64,000 nt of DNA from Poseidonocella sedimentorum (GTDB lineage: Bacteria > Pseudomonadota > Alphaproteobacteria > Rhodobacterales > Rhodobacteraceae), in contig NZ_FOYI01000002.1 in assembly GCF_900116005.1 (NCBI RefSeq), forward strand, positions 62,001 to 126,000. Direction: 5' to 3'. Below, in pieces: positions 1 to 8,046 of the stretch (the first letter of the stretch is position 1; each line of letters starts with the position of its first letter). The notes under the pieces were generated by a model. It saw only the letters and a program-made list of their open reading frames with translations. It was not told the DNA's origin and did no database searches. Made by a program: the position numbers and the translations under genes.

Positions 1-1419
1 GCGCAACTCCCGGACGTGGTGGGGCGTGTCGCCCGTATCGGTGCTGAGGCGGCAATCGCAGTTCCAGTAGTTGTTGTGCGTCACCAGCCCCTCGTTCAGG
101 ACGGGCAGGTCGCGCACGCCGGAGACGCTCTTGTCGCCGCGATCGAGCGCGAAGGGGCGGGCCACTGGGCCCGAGATCAGATCGCCCTTCACCACAAAGC
201 TGTGCGGCGAGTAAAAATTCGTCCAGCAGGTATAGCCGAAAACCGCGCTGTGGTGGGGGCAACGGGGCGCCTCGGCCTCGTAGCGGTTGCCGACATCGCC
301 GACCACCTGCGAACGATAGGTCCAGTGGCGGAACCCGGTCTTGGCGTCATATTCCAGCACCGGCGGGCAGGAGGGCAGGACGCGGCGCTGTTGCATTTCG
401 CGCAGCTCGGCATGATCGCGGGCGATGAGAAATTCCGAATGGGTGAGCGGCGAGCCCATGGTGATGAAATCGGTGACGGTCCAGGGGTGGCCCTGCTCGT
501 TGAGCTCCTTCTGCGCCTTGCGCTGCTGCGCCTGATAGGCGGCGAGGAAATCCTCCGGCCCCTCGCCCTCCTCCAGCCCGAGCTCGATCCGGACCATCTG
601 TTCGAGCTTGGCCCGCTCCGGCTGCGGCCCGATCTTCTCGGGATCGAAGCTCTTGTTGTAGAGCGCGAAACAGTGGTTGAGGATGTCGAGCGCGACGATG
701 GTGCCGAGCGAATGGGCGGCGACCACGATGCGCTCGTATTCCCCGCTGTCGATCAGCCGCTTGAGCAGACCGACGCCGTTTTCGCGGATCTCCTGTCGCC
801 GGGCGACGTTGGAGGGCGTGGCCATGACATAGCGCGCCACGTCGCCGAACCGGTTGAGCAGGATACTTCGCATCAGCGTGAAGATGACCAGCAGCACCGC
901 CGTCACGATCCAGCCGCCCCAGAACTCGGCGAAGCCGTCATCGACCGGGAGCCAGCCGGCGACCCATTCCTTGAACTGCGGAAAGGCCACCCAGGCGGCG
1001 AGAAAGGCCGAGAGCAGCACGATGATCCACAAGAGCACCCAGGCAAGCCGCACCGGGCGCGGCACGCGGGTCATCGGGTTGCGCCACAACAGGCCGAAAA
1101 GCCACGGGAAGACGTGTTGCCATTGCGTCCCCTGCATCAGGTGGGCCCAGTAGAATTCGTAGAAATCGGCGCGCCAGTTGTTGCGCGTCCGCTCGGTGGT
1201 GATGCGCCGCAGCTCGAAGCTCTCCAGCGCCGGGTCGGGCTTGGACCAGACGGTGTTCTTCTGGCGCGGGCTCTCGCCGGTCTCGGCATCGGGGATCTCG
1301 GTCGAGATCAGGTCCATGTCCGAGGACCAGACCGCGTTGACGAAGCTGCGCAAGGTTTGCATGGGCACCTGTTCGCCCATGCCGTGGACGATCAGAACCG
1401 CCTGTTTGCGTGTCGGCAT
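1..1419 (-). CDS. Membrane-anchored alpha/beta hydrolase, 3' end outside window
   Basis: The frame is open from the ATG at 1419 to the window edge (473 residues seen), so the C terminus is missing. An early HGMGEQ segment (residues 12-17, oxyanion-hole type) and AAHSLGT around Ser237 (nucleophile elbow with Ala in the first Gly position) mark a serine alpha/beta hydrolase of lipase/esterase type. Two hydrophobic segments at about 125-146 and 167-183 should anchor it in the inner membrane between the oxyanion loop and the nucleophile elbow. Substrate is unknown. The start follows a G-rich Shine-Dalgarno that lies partly inside a hairpin (1427-1458). It sits just downstream of the 2-hydroxyacid dehydrogenase gene on the same strand. 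Confidence 0.8.
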   Translation of the reverse strand, partial: MPTRKQAVLIVHGMGEQVPMQTLRSFVNAVWSSDMDLISTEIPDAETGESPRQKNTVWSKPDPALESFELRRITTERTRNNWRADFYEFYWAHLMQGTQWQHVFPWLFGLLWRNPMTRVPRPVRLAWVLLWIIVLLSAFLAAWVAFPQFKEWVAGWLPVDDGFAEFWGGWIVTAVLLVIFTLMRSILLNRFGDVARYVMATPSNVARRQEIRENGVGLLKRLIDSGEYERIVVAAHSLGTIVALDILNHCFALYNKSFDPEKIGPQPERAKLEQMVRIELGLEEGEGPEDFLAAYQAQQRKAQKELNEQGHPWTVTDFITMGSPLTHSEFLIARDHAELREMQQRRVLPSCPPVLEYDAKTGFRHWTYRSQVVGDVGNRYEAEAPRCPHHSAVFGYTCWTNFYSPHSFVVKGDLISGPVARPFALDRGDKSVSGVRDLPVLNEGLVTHNNYWNCDCRLSTDTGDTPHHVRELR

Positions 1420-1426
1420 GACACCC

Positions 1427-1458
1427 CCCTCAATCTCATTAAACAATGCGATTGAGGG
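1427..1458 (-). promoter_or_regulatory. Leader hairpin overlapping the Shine-Dalgarno of the hydrolase gene
   Basis: Read on the minus strand, CCCTCAATC (1458-1450) pairs perfectly with GATTGAGGG (1435-1427). Inside this, after one G-A mismatch, CATT pairs with AATG around a GTTT loop, giving 13 base pairs in all. The 3' arm contains the first part of the G-rich Shine-Dalgarno and ends 7 bases before the ATG at 1419. This geometry could mask the ribosome site, as in an RNA thermometer or a protein-controlled leader. The DNA palindrome could equally be a repressor operator. The structure is seen; the function is inference. Confidence 0.5.
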
Positions 1459-1513
1459 TACCACAGCTTACCCATGCGTCAACCGCCCGAACGGACAGGC
1501 CCCGGCTTTGCCG

Positions 1514-2500
1514 CTAGAGCATCGACGGGACGACCTGATCCGGAGGGCGGTGGCCATCGGCGAAGGTCTTGATGTTGAGCAGGACCTTCTCGCCCATCTC
1601 GATCCGCCCCTCGCGCGTGGCCGAGCCCATGTGCGGCAGCAGCACGACGTTGTTGAGATTGCGCAGGGCGGGGTTGATCTCGGCGCCGCGCTCGAAAACA
1701 TCGAGCCCCGCCCCGGCGATGCCGCCGTCCTGCAACAGCCGCACCAGCGCGTTTTCGTCGATGACTTCCCCGCGGGAGGTGTTGACGACCACCGCCGTGG
1801 GTTTCATCAGCCGCAGGCGCCGCGCGTTGAGCAAATGGAAGGTCGAAGGGGTGTGGGGGCAGTTGACGCTGACGATATCCATGCGGGCGATCATCTGGTC
1901 GAGGCTCTCCCAGTAGGTGGCCTCCAGCTCGGTTTCGATCTCGGGGCGCAACCGGCGGCGATTGTGGTAGTGGATCTGCATCCCGAAGGCCTTGGCCCGC
2001 CGCGCGACCGCCTGACCGATGCGCCCGAGCCCCAGGATACCGAGCCGGCGCCCGCCGACGCGCCCGCCGAGCAGGGCCGTGGGCGACCAGCCGGACCAGC
2101 CGCCGCTTTGCGTCAGCGCGAGCCCTTCGGGGATGCGCCGCGTGACCGCGAGGATGAGCGCCATGGTCATGTCGGCGGTGTCCTCGGTCACGACGCCGGG
2201 CGTATTGGAGACGAGAATTCCGCGCTGGCGGGCGGTGGCCACGTCGATATGATCGATCCCCGCGCCGTAATTCGCAATGAGCTTGAGCCGGTCTCCCGCA
2301 CCGGCGATCATCGCCGCATCGACCCGGTCCGTCAGGGTCGGCACCAACACGTCACAGCCCTTCATCGCCTCGGCCAGTTCCGCCCGGGTCATCGGCGTGT
2401 CGTCTTCCCGCAGGGCGACGTCGAAGAGCTCCGACATCCGGGTTTCGACAAGCTCCGGCAAGCGTCGCGTCACGACAACACTCAATCTTTCGGTTGGCAT
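1514..2500 (-). CDS. D-isomer-specific 2-hydroxyacid dehydrogenase (glycerate/hydroxypyruvate type)
   Basis: This 328-residue protein has the family's length and layout: an N-terminal catalytic half, a Rossmann domain with GLGRIGQAVA at 157-166, NTSRGEVID around catalytic Arg243, and LPHMGSAT with catalytic His290. It probably reduces glyoxylate or hydroxypyruvate, or oxidises D-glycerate, with NAD(P)H in the cytoplasm. Where most family members have an E-x-EP stretch carrying the third catalytic residue, this one reads ERGAE (270-274), so the usual Glu is not in register. I recall similar variants in Rhodobacterales, so this may be a subfamily trait. It is divergent from the SH3 gene at 2603. 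Confidence 0.85.
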   Translation of the reverse strand: MPTERLSVVVTRRLPELVETRMSELFDVALREDDTPMTRAELAEAMKGCDVLVPTLTDRVDAAMIAGAGDRLKLIANYGAGIDHIDVATARQRGILVSNTPGVVTEDTADMTMALILAVTRRIPEGLALTQSGGWSGWSPTALLGGRVGGRRLGILGLGRIGQAVARRAKAFGMQIHYHNRRRLRPEIETELEATYWESLDQMIARMDIVSVNCPHTPSTFHLLNARRLRLMKPTAVVVNTSRGEVIDENALVRLLQDGGIAGAGLDVFERGAEINPALRNLNNVVLLPHMGSATREGRIEMGEKVLLNIKTFADGHRPPDQVVPSML

Positions 2501-2602
2501 GAAGGCGCTCCCTCGTCTTCCCTTGGCTCCCAGCTTCTGGCACAGTGGCGCAGGATTGTAAGGGGCACAAGAACCCCTCGGCGAAATCCCCGATGAGGCG
2601 AT

Positions 2603-3142
2603 ATGAGCGGACAGCGGATGCGGGCGCTTTCACGAACAACCTTCGGGCGGGCGGCGCTCGTCCTGCTGGTGTTTGCGCTCGGTCTGGGCCTTGCGCGCGC
2701 GGGCGCGGAGGACATCCGCGGCCCGGTGACGAACCTGCCCCTGCCGCGCTTTGTCTCGATCAAGGCGGCGGAGGCGAACGTGCGCCGGGGCCCCTCGCTC
2801 ACCCACCGGATCGACTGGGTCTTCAAACGGCGCAACCTGCCGGTGGAAATCACCGCCGAACATGGCCACTGGCGGCGCGTGCGCGACCGCGACGGCGCGG
2901 GCGGCTGGGTGCATTACGCGCTGCTCTCGGGGGTGCGCTACGTGATCGTCACAAGCGAGATGCTCGACCTGTTGGCCAAACCGGAAGAGGACGCGCGCGT
3001 CATGGCCCGGCTCGAAGGCGGCGTGGTGGCGCAGCTTGGCGCCTGCGAGCCCTTCTGGTGCCGCATCGAAGCAGGGGGCTTCAAGGGATGGGCGCCCAAA
3101 TCCGCGCTCTGGGGCGTCAAGGCGGATGAGATCCGGGAATGA
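2603..3142 (+). CDS. Exported SH3-domain protein
   Basis: 179 residues. An N-terminal arginine-containing segment and hydrophobic stretch (about 14-34) look like a signal peptide. Two bacterial SH3-like (SH3_4 type) repeats follow: one with EANVRRGPS followed by a Trp-rich strand to GGWVHYALL (about 56-112), and one ending CRIEAGGFKGWAPKSALWG (about 150-172). Such proteins are periplasmic and thought to contact cell-wall peptides, but no precise role is established. Its last 17 bases overlap the next gene, so the two are probably translated together. A GAGG ribosome site precedes the ATG. Confidence 0.75.
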   Translation: MSGQRMRALSRTTFGRAALVLLVFALGLGLARAGAEDIRGPVTNLPLPRFVSIKAAEANVRRGPSLTHRIDWVFKRRNLPVEITAEHGHWRRVRDRDGAGGWVHYALLSGVRYVIVTSEMLDLLAKPEEDARVMARLEGGVVAQLGACEPFWCRIEAGGFKGWAPKSALWGVKADEIRE

Positions 3143-4235
3143 TCCCTGCCGCGTCCTGCTCGTGGGCGGGGGGCACTGTCATGCGCTTGTGCTGCGCGCG
3201 CTGGCCGATCGGCCACTCGACGGCGCCGAGATCACACTTCTGAACCCCGGGAGGGCGGCGGCCTATTCGGGAATGCTGCCGGGCCATGTGGCCGGGCACT
3301 ACAGCCGCGCGATGCTCGACATCGACCTTGCCGCGCTGGTCCGCGCCGCGGGGGCGACGCTGGTGATCGGGCGGGCGCTGTCCCTCGATCCTGTGGCGCG
3401 GCGGGTGGCGTGCGAAGACGGGATCTCCCTGCCCTTCGACCTCTGCGCGATTGACGTCGGCATCAGCTCGGACATGCCACGCATTCCCGGTTTTGCCGAC
3501 CACGCCGTGCCGGTCAAACCGCTCGGCCCTTTCGCCGATCGCTGGCGCGACTGGTGCGCTGCGGGCGCGCAGGGGCCGGTGGTCGTGCTCGGGGGCGGGG
3601 TGGCCGGGATCGAGCTTGCCCTCGCGATGGGGCATGCCTTGCGCGCCCGGCCCGGCGTGCCGGACGTGACGGTGCTCGACCGCTCGCGCGCGCTTTCGGA
3701 GGTCGGTGCGCGCACGCGCGCTCGGCTTCTCGCCGCGCTGGACCGACAGGGCACCCGCTTGCGCGAACACTGCGAGGTCGCGAATATCAGCGCCGAGGCC
3801 GTCACATTGACGAGCGGCGAGACGGTCCCCGCGCAGCTCACCATCGGCGCGGCGGGGGCGGCCCCGCAAGACTGGCTCGCCAAGACCGGGCTCGAGCACG
3901 AGAACGGCTTTTTGCGCATCGCCCCGACCCTGCAAACCAGCGACCCGCGCATCTTCGCCACCGGCGATTGCGCCGCGATGACCGAAAGCCCGCGCCCCAA
4001 GGCCGGAGTCTTCGCCGTGCGCCAGGCGCCCGTCTTGCTGGACAATCTGCGCCGTACCCTCGCGGGGCAGGCCCTCGCGCGCTACCATCCGCAGGCGGAT
4101 TATCTGAAACTGATTTCCATGGGCGAGCGCCGCGCCATCGGCCAGCGCTTCGGTCTGACGCTGGACGGGGCTTGGGTCTGGCGCTGGAAGGACCGGATCG
4201 ACCGGCGCTTCATGGCCCGGCTGTCCCCAAAGTGA
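3126..4235 (+). CDS. FAD-dependent pyridine nucleotide-disulfide oxidoreductase family protein
   Basis: Starting at the ATG at 3126, inside the end of the SH3 gene, gives 369 residues. VGGGHCHALVL (13-23) is the first FAD-binding Rossmann motif, VVLGGGVAGIELAL a second dinucleotide site, and FATGDCAAM the C-terminal FAD motif. The protein resembles the single-domain NDH-2-like oxidoreductases that elsewhere are fused to the N terminus of selenide-water dikinase SelD. No SelD domain or neighbour is present. An upstream in-frame ATG at 3036 would add 30 residues with no homology-like character and was rejected. It is likely a cytoplasmic or membrane-peripheral flavoenzyme of unknown electron acceptor. 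Confidence 0.8.
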   Translation: MRSGNDPCRVLLVGGGHCHALVLRALADRPLDGAEITLLNPGRAAAYSGMLPGHVAGHYSRAMLDIDLAALVRAAGATLVIGRALSLDPVARRVACEDGISLPFDLCAIDVGISSDMPRIPGFADHAVPVKPLGPFADRWRDWCAAGAQGPVVVLGGGVAGIELALAMGHALRARPGVPDVTVLDRSRALSEVGARTRARLLAALDRQGTRLREHCEVANISAEAVTLTSGETVPAQLTIGAAGAAPQDWLAKTGLEHENGFLRIAPTLQTSDPRIFATGDCAAMTESPRPKAGVFAVRQAPVLLDNLRRTLAGQALARYHPQADYLKLISMGERRAIGQRFGLTLDGAWVWRWKDRIDRRFMARLSPK

Positions 4236-4272
4236 AACGGCGCGCGCTCCGGCAGGACCGCGCGCACGCCCG

Positions 4273-4758
4273 TCACTCCGCTTCGTCGGCGGAGGTCGCC
4301 TGAAGCAGGCCGTAGCGTTCGGGGCCGATGGCGCCGAGAAGTTCGAGCTGGGTCTCGATGTAATCGATATGCCCTTCCTCGTCCTTGATCAGATCCTCGA
4401 ACATCTTGCTCGTGGTGAAATCCCCCACACCGTCGCAATATTTCCGCGCCTCGATGTAGAGTGTCCGGGCGTCATGCTCGGCGGCGAGATCGGCTTCCAG
4501 CGATTCCTTGAGGTTCTGACCGGTGCGGATCGGATCGAGCTTCTGAAGGTTCGGATGCCCTTCGAGAAAGATGATACGGTCCATGATCTTGTCGGCGTGG
4601 TGCATCTCTTCGATGCTCTCCTCGCGCGACTTCGCAGCAATCTTGCCATAGCCCCAGTCCGCCTGAAGGCGATAGTGCAGCCAATATTGATTGATTGCGG
4701 TCAGTTCGCTGCGCAATGCGGCATTGAGATACTCAATGACCTTGGCGTCGCCCTTCAT
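4273..4758 (-). CDS. bfr: Bacterioferritin
   Basis: 161 residues, the usual length of haem-containing bacterioferritin. The di-iron ferroxidase ligands are in place (Glu18, Glu51, His54, Glu94, Glu127, His130), as is Met52, the haem-bridging residue between subunits. It should form the 24-subunit iron-storage shell in the cytoplasm, oxidising Fe(II) and holding it as a mineral. The ATG at 4758 is preceded by GGAGAG and overlaps the end of bfd by 26 bases, so the release partner and the store are made from one message. It converges with the FAD oxidoreductase gene. Confidence 0.97.
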   Translation of the reverse strand: MKGDAKVIEYLNAALRSELTAINQYWLHYRLQADWGYGKIAAKSREESIEEMHHADKIMDRIIFLEGHPNLQKLDPIRTGQNLKESLEADLAAEHDARTLYIEARKYCDGVGDFTTSKMFEDLIKDEEGHIDYIETQLELLGAIGPERYGLLQATSADEAE

Positions 4759-5002
4759 GTGACTCTCCATCCTGAATTGTTCGACCGCGGAGGTTTTGCA
4801 ACTCCAACGGGACTTCAAGATGAGAGCTTTGGCGCATGGTGTCCACAAAAAGTTTCAGGCACCCGCCACAATCGGGTTTCCGCCCGAGGACGCGATAGAC
4901 CTTCCCCGGGGTAATGATCGTGTCCTGATCCGCGGAGCGCATCCACTCAACCGCGGCGTGAATTTCCTTGTCGGTGATCGAAGTACAGTGACAGATGATC
5001 AT
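4733..5002 (-). CDS. bfd: Bacterioferritin-associated [2Fe-2S] ferredoxin
   Basis: 89 residues from the ATG at 5002. MIICHC at the start (Cys4, Cys6) and PDCGGC (Cys45, Cys48) give the four-cysteine [2Fe-2S] pattern of Bfd. Bfd docks at the haem of bacterioferritin and supplies electrons so stored iron can leave. The start at 5002 was preferred to an in-frame ATG at 5044 because the family begins almost directly with the first Cys-x-Cys. It is upstream of and overlaps bfr. An inverted repeat about 90 bases upstream may be its operator. Confidence 0.93.
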   Translation of the reverse strand: MIICHCTSITDKEIHAAVEWMRSADQDTIITPGKVYRVLGRKPDCGGCLKLFVDTMRQSSHLEVPLELQNLRGRTIQDGESHEGRRQGH

Positions 5003-5088
5003 GTGTACGCCTGCCCGTTCCGCTTCCGGCATTCTTCGTATCATGCGACTCGTCGCTCACATGTCCGAAGTTGAGCAAAAAGCTTGGG

Positions 5089-5106
5089 AAAGTCAATCCT
5101 GACTTT
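5089..5106. promoter_or_regulatory. Perfect inverted repeat upstream of bfd-bfr, candidate operator
   Basis: AAAGTCA (5089-5095) and TGACTTT (5100-5106) form perfect 7-base arms separated by 4 bases. The repeat lies between the end of the ABC permease gene and the start of bfd, 87 bases before the bfd ATG. No T-run follows on the bfd strand, which argues against a terminator. An iron-responsive regulator (RirA, IscR or Irr in Rhodobacterales) is a natural candidate for a bfd-bfr operon, but the sequence does not match any of those consensus sites well enough for me to name one. Confidence 0.4.
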
Positions 5107-5154
5107 TTCACTTTTCGGCGTCGCGACCGGATCGGGAGGCGTGGAGCAGCCCGT

Positions 5155-5952
5155 CTAGCCGCTGTGCCGGCGCTTCGCGAGGCCGCGCGCCGGATCGTAA
5201 CCCCTTACGGCGAGAAGGAAAAACACCGCGAACCCACCGCAGACAACCGCAAGGGCGAGCCCGTTGAACTGGCCGTAGAGGGCGAAACGGATCAACTCGA
5301 CCGCGTGGGTGAAGGGGTTGAAGGCGCAGATATCACGCAGGAGCGCCGAGCTTTCGGCCATTTTCCACAACGGGTAGAGCGCCGAGGAGAGGAAGAACAT
5401 CGGGAAGATGACAAAATTCATCACCCCCGCGAAATTCTCCAGCTGCTTGACATAGGATGACAGCAACAGCCCGAGCGCGCCGAGCATCAGCCCGCTGACG
5501 ATGAGCGCCGGCAGGGCCAGCGCGTAGCCCGCGAGCGGCATGTCGATCCCGAGCGCGGCGGCGATGGCGAGGAAGACGTAGACCTGCAGCAGCGAGACCG
5601 CGACCCCGGCGGCAAGCTTGGACAGAAGCAGCCACCAGCGCGGCATCGGCGAGGTCAGCAGGAGCCGCATCGAGCCCATCTCCTGATCGTAGACGAGGCT
5701 CAGCGAGGATTGCATCCCGTTGAAGAGCTGGATCATGCCGCACAGGCCCGGGACGATGTAGACCTCGTAGGTGATATAGGTCTGATACGGCGGGATGATC
5801 GACAGGCCAAGCGCGGCGCGAAAGCCGGCGGCAAAGACCAAGAGCCAGACAAGCGGGCGCACGAGGGCGGCGAAGAAGCGGCCGCGCTGATTGAGGAAAC
5901 GCTGCATCTCGCGCGAGATGATCGCGCCCATGACGATGAGATAGGCGCTCAT
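5155..5952 (-). CDS. ABC-2 type permease of PQQ-alcohol-dehydrogenase system (LutF/PedC-like)
   Basis: 265 residues with six predicted membrane segments typical of ABC-2 permeases. QEMGSMRLLLTSP in the middle is the cytoplasmic coupling segment. By sequence character and gene company it belongs to the permease family found with PQQ-dependent alcohol dehydrogenases. Related systems in Pseudomonas putida (Ped) and Methylobacterium (Lut) are linked to lanthanide uptake. It overlaps the ATPase gene by 4 bases (ATGA), so the two make one transporter. The matching binding protein is at 10869. The direction of transport cannot be read from sequence. Confidence 0.85.
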   Translation of the reverse strand: MSAYLIVMGAIISREMQRFLNQRGRFFAALVRPLVWLLVFAAGFRAALGLSIIPPYQTYITYEVYIVPGLCGMIQLFNGMQSSLSLVYDQEMGSMRLLLTSPMPRWWLLLSKLAAGVAVSLLQVYVFLAIAAALGIDMPLAGYALALPALIVSGLMLGALGLLLSSYVKQLENFAGVMNFVIFPMFFLSSALYPLWKMAESSALLRDICAFNPFTHAVELIRFALYGQFNGLALAVVCGGFAVFFLLAVRGYDPARGLAKRRHSG

Positions 5953-6665
5953 GCCTCGGCCCCCGTCATCGCCATGAAGGCGTCGGTCAGGCTCTGGCCC
6001 CCTGCGATGCTGCGGGCGCTGTCCTGCGCCAGAACCTCGCCGCGATGCAGGACCACGACCTCGTCCTCCGGCGTAATCTCATCCACCAGATGCGTGGCCC
6101 AGAAGACGGTCAACCCGCCCGTTGCAAGCTCGTGCACGTGGTCGGTGATCGCGCGGCGGCTGGCCGTGTCGAGCCCGACGGTCGGCTCGTCGAGCAGCAG
6201 AAGGCGCGGCTGATGGATCAGCGCGCGGGCGATTTCCATCCGCCGCCGGTGCCCGCCGTTGAGGGCGCGGACTTTCTCGTCAGCGCGTTCGCGCATCGAC
6301 AGCCGGTCCAGCGCTGCGTCGATCCGCGCCTGCGCGTCGCGGCCGGAAATGCCATGCAGCGCCGCGAAATAGCGCATGTTGCGCGTCACGGTCATGTCGA
6401 GATCGAGCGTCGGTTGCTGGAAGACGACCCCAATCGCCGCCAGCGCCGCGCGCGGTGCGCGGGCGATGTCATGGCCGGCGATCGTGATGCGGCCCTCGCC
6501 GGTCACCAAAAGCCGGGTCATGAGGGCAAAGAGCGTTGATTTGCCTGCGCCATTGGGGCCCAGAAGCGCGCAGAACCGCCCCGGTTCCAGCGAAAAGCTC
6601 ACCGACTTCAGCGCCTCCTTTTCCCCGTAGGAAAAGCGCACATCGCGGACATCAAGCGCGGTCAT
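5949..6665 (-). CDS. ABC ATPase of PQQ-alcohol-dehydrogenase system (LutE-like)
   Basis: 238 residues from the ATG at 6665. Walker A is LLGPNGAGKSTL, Walker B is LLLLDEPTVGLD, and the signature is the unusual LNGGHRRRME rather than LSGGQ. This fits the ATPase family associated with PQQ-dependent alcohol oxidation. The start overlaps the end of the upstream ATPase gene by 14 bases and the end overlaps the permease start by 4. A longer upstream reading of the same frame (to 6806) lies within the other ATPase gene and was rejected. Confidence 0.88.
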   Translation of the reverse strand: MTALDVRDVRFSYGEKEALKSVSFSLEPGRFCALLGPNGAGKSTLFALMTRLLVTGEGRITIAGHDIARAPRAALAAIGVVFQQPTLDLDMTVTRNMRYFAALHGISGRDAQARIDAALDRLSMRERADEKVRALNGGHRRRMEIARALIHQPRLLLLDEPTVGLDTASRRAITDHVHELATGGLTVFWATHLVDEITPEDEVVVLHRGEVLAQDSARSIAGGQSLTDAFMAMTGAEA

Positions 6666-7293
6666 GCGGCGGATCGCCCTCCTCCTGTCCCGGCTGCGGA
6701 TCCAGCCTGACAGTGGCGGGAGCGCCCTGCAACTCGATAATCCGGGTGGCCAATCGCTCGGCCTCGGCGCGGGCGTGGGTGACGAAAATCGCCGCGGGGG
6801 CGACATCGGCCAGCAGCGCCTCGGTCAGCGCGAGCATCGTCTCGGCGGTCTCGGCATCGAGCGACACGAAGGGCTCGTCCATGATCAGCAGGTCCGGCTC
6901 GCCGGCAAAGGCGCGCGCGAGGGCAAGGCGCCGCTGCTGGCCGAGCGAAAGCTGGCCGGGAAAGAGATCCGCCTTGTCGCCGAGCCCGACCCGGCCGAGC
7001 GCCTCGCGCGCGGCGGCCTCGTCCAGCCCGGGATGCACGAGGCACAGGTTCTGCAGCGCGCTGCGCCACGGCAGGAGCGTCGGCTCCTGAAACACGATGG
7101 CGCAGCTGCCGGGCCGCTGGACCGTCCCGTCAAAGCGCGTGTCGATCCCGGCGACGATCCGTAGAAGCGTCGATTTACCGATGCCCGACGGGCCAAGGAT
7201 CGCCAGCGTCTCGCCGGTCTCGACCGAAAAGGAAATCGGCCCGAGCACCTGGGTCTTGCCGAAGGATTTCGCCCTGATGTCGACCGTGATCAT
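6652..7293 (-). CDS. ABC importer ATPase, nitrate/sulfonate/taurine family
   Basis: 213 residues. Walker A is GPSGIGKSTLLR, the Q-loop region is CAIVFQEPTLLPW, the signature is LSLGQQRRLALARA, and Walker B is LLIMDEPFVSLD. These match the SsuB/TauB-type ATPases that serve NMT1/TauA-like binding proteins. It overlaps its permease by 4 bases upstream and the PQQ-system ATPase by 14 bases downstream, so two different ABC transporters are made from one continuous message. It energises import of an unidentified small molecule across the inner membrane. Confidence 0.87.
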   Translation of the reverse strand: MITVDIRAKSFGKTQVLGPISFSVETGETLAILGPSGIGKSTLLRIVAGIDTRFDGTVQRPGSCAIVFQEPTLLPWRSALQNLCLVHPGLDEAAAREALGRVGLGDKADLFPGQLSLGQQRRLALARAFAGEPDLLIMDEPFVSLDAETAETMLALTEALLADVAPAAIFVTHARAEAERLATRIIELQGAPATVRLDPQPGQEEGDPPHDRA

Positions 7294-8039
7294 GCGCCGC
7301 GCCACCGGCGCGCCCGGCGCTCCCATGGCTGAAGGAACAGCCACTCGAAAGCCAGCATCACCGCGATGAAGCTCAGCGCGTAGATCAGCACCATGCCGAC
7401 GTCGAAGAGCTGAAAATACAGGTGGATCTGAAAGCCGATCCCGTTGGAGCGCCCGAGGAATTCCACCACCAGCACGATCTTCCAGATCACGGCAATGCCC
7501 GAACGGGCGGCGGCGGCGATGAAGGGGGCGAGCTGGGGCAGGATGACATGGCGCAGCCGGGCGCCGAGCGGCATCCGGTAGACCTTGGCCATGGCGTCGA
7601 GGTCGGGGCTGAGCGCCCGCGCGCCCTCGCGGATCACGGTGGTCACGTTGGGGATCTTGTTGAGCGTCACGGCGATGATCGCGGCGGTCTCGTTGAGGCC
7701 GATCCAGAGATAGCACAGCACGATGAGCACCAGCGCGGGCAGGTTGAGAAACACCACGAGCCACGGGTCAAGCCAGAGGTTGACCCGCGCCGACCGGCCC
7801 ATCAGCAGCCCCAGCACCAGCCCCGTACCCATTGCGAGGGCAAAGGCCCAGAGCACGCGCAGGAGCGTCCGGCCGAGGTGATAGGGCAGCGTGCCCGCGC
7901 TCATCTCGGCCAGAAACGGCGCGACGAGCGCGCCCGGTTGCGGCAGGATCTGGGGGTCCGCCGTCAGGGCCGCCGCAACGACCCAGACGAGCAGGAGAGA
8001 CGCCAGCGAGACCGCAGGAACACCGATGCGGCCCGTCAT
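7290..8039 (-). CDS. ABC importer permease, nitrate/sulfonate/taurine family
   Basis: 249 residues from the ATG at 8039, with about six membrane segments. The cytoplasmic EAA-type loop is near GARALSPDLDAMAKVYRMPL, followed by RLRHVILPQLAPFI. This is a BPD_transp_1 permease of the SsuC/TauC type. It lies 7 bases after its binding protein gene and overlaps its ATPase gene by 4 bases, a complete three-gene importer. The in-frame upstream extension to 8156 overlaps the binding protein gene and lacks a signal, so it was not used. Confidence 0.88.
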   Translation of the reverse strand: MTGRIGVPAVSLASLLLVWVVAAALTADPQILPQPGALVAPFLAEMSAGTLPYHLGRTLLRVLWAFALAMGTGLVLGLLMGRSARVNLWLDPWLVVFLNLPALVLIVLCYLWIGLNETAAIIAVTLNKIPNVTTVIREGARALSPDLDAMAKVYRMPLGARLRHVILPQLAPFIAAAARSGIAVIWKIVLVVEFLGRSNGIGFQIHLYFQLFDVGMVLIYALSFIAVMLAFEWLFLQPWERRARRWRGA

Positions 8040-8046
8040 GCCGGCC

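Noticed and set aside
16-1455. Long open frame on the plus strand opposite the hydrolase
   Set aside because: It mirrors the minus-strand hydrolase, which has motifs, a ribosome site and membrane segments. High GC leaves antisense frames open.
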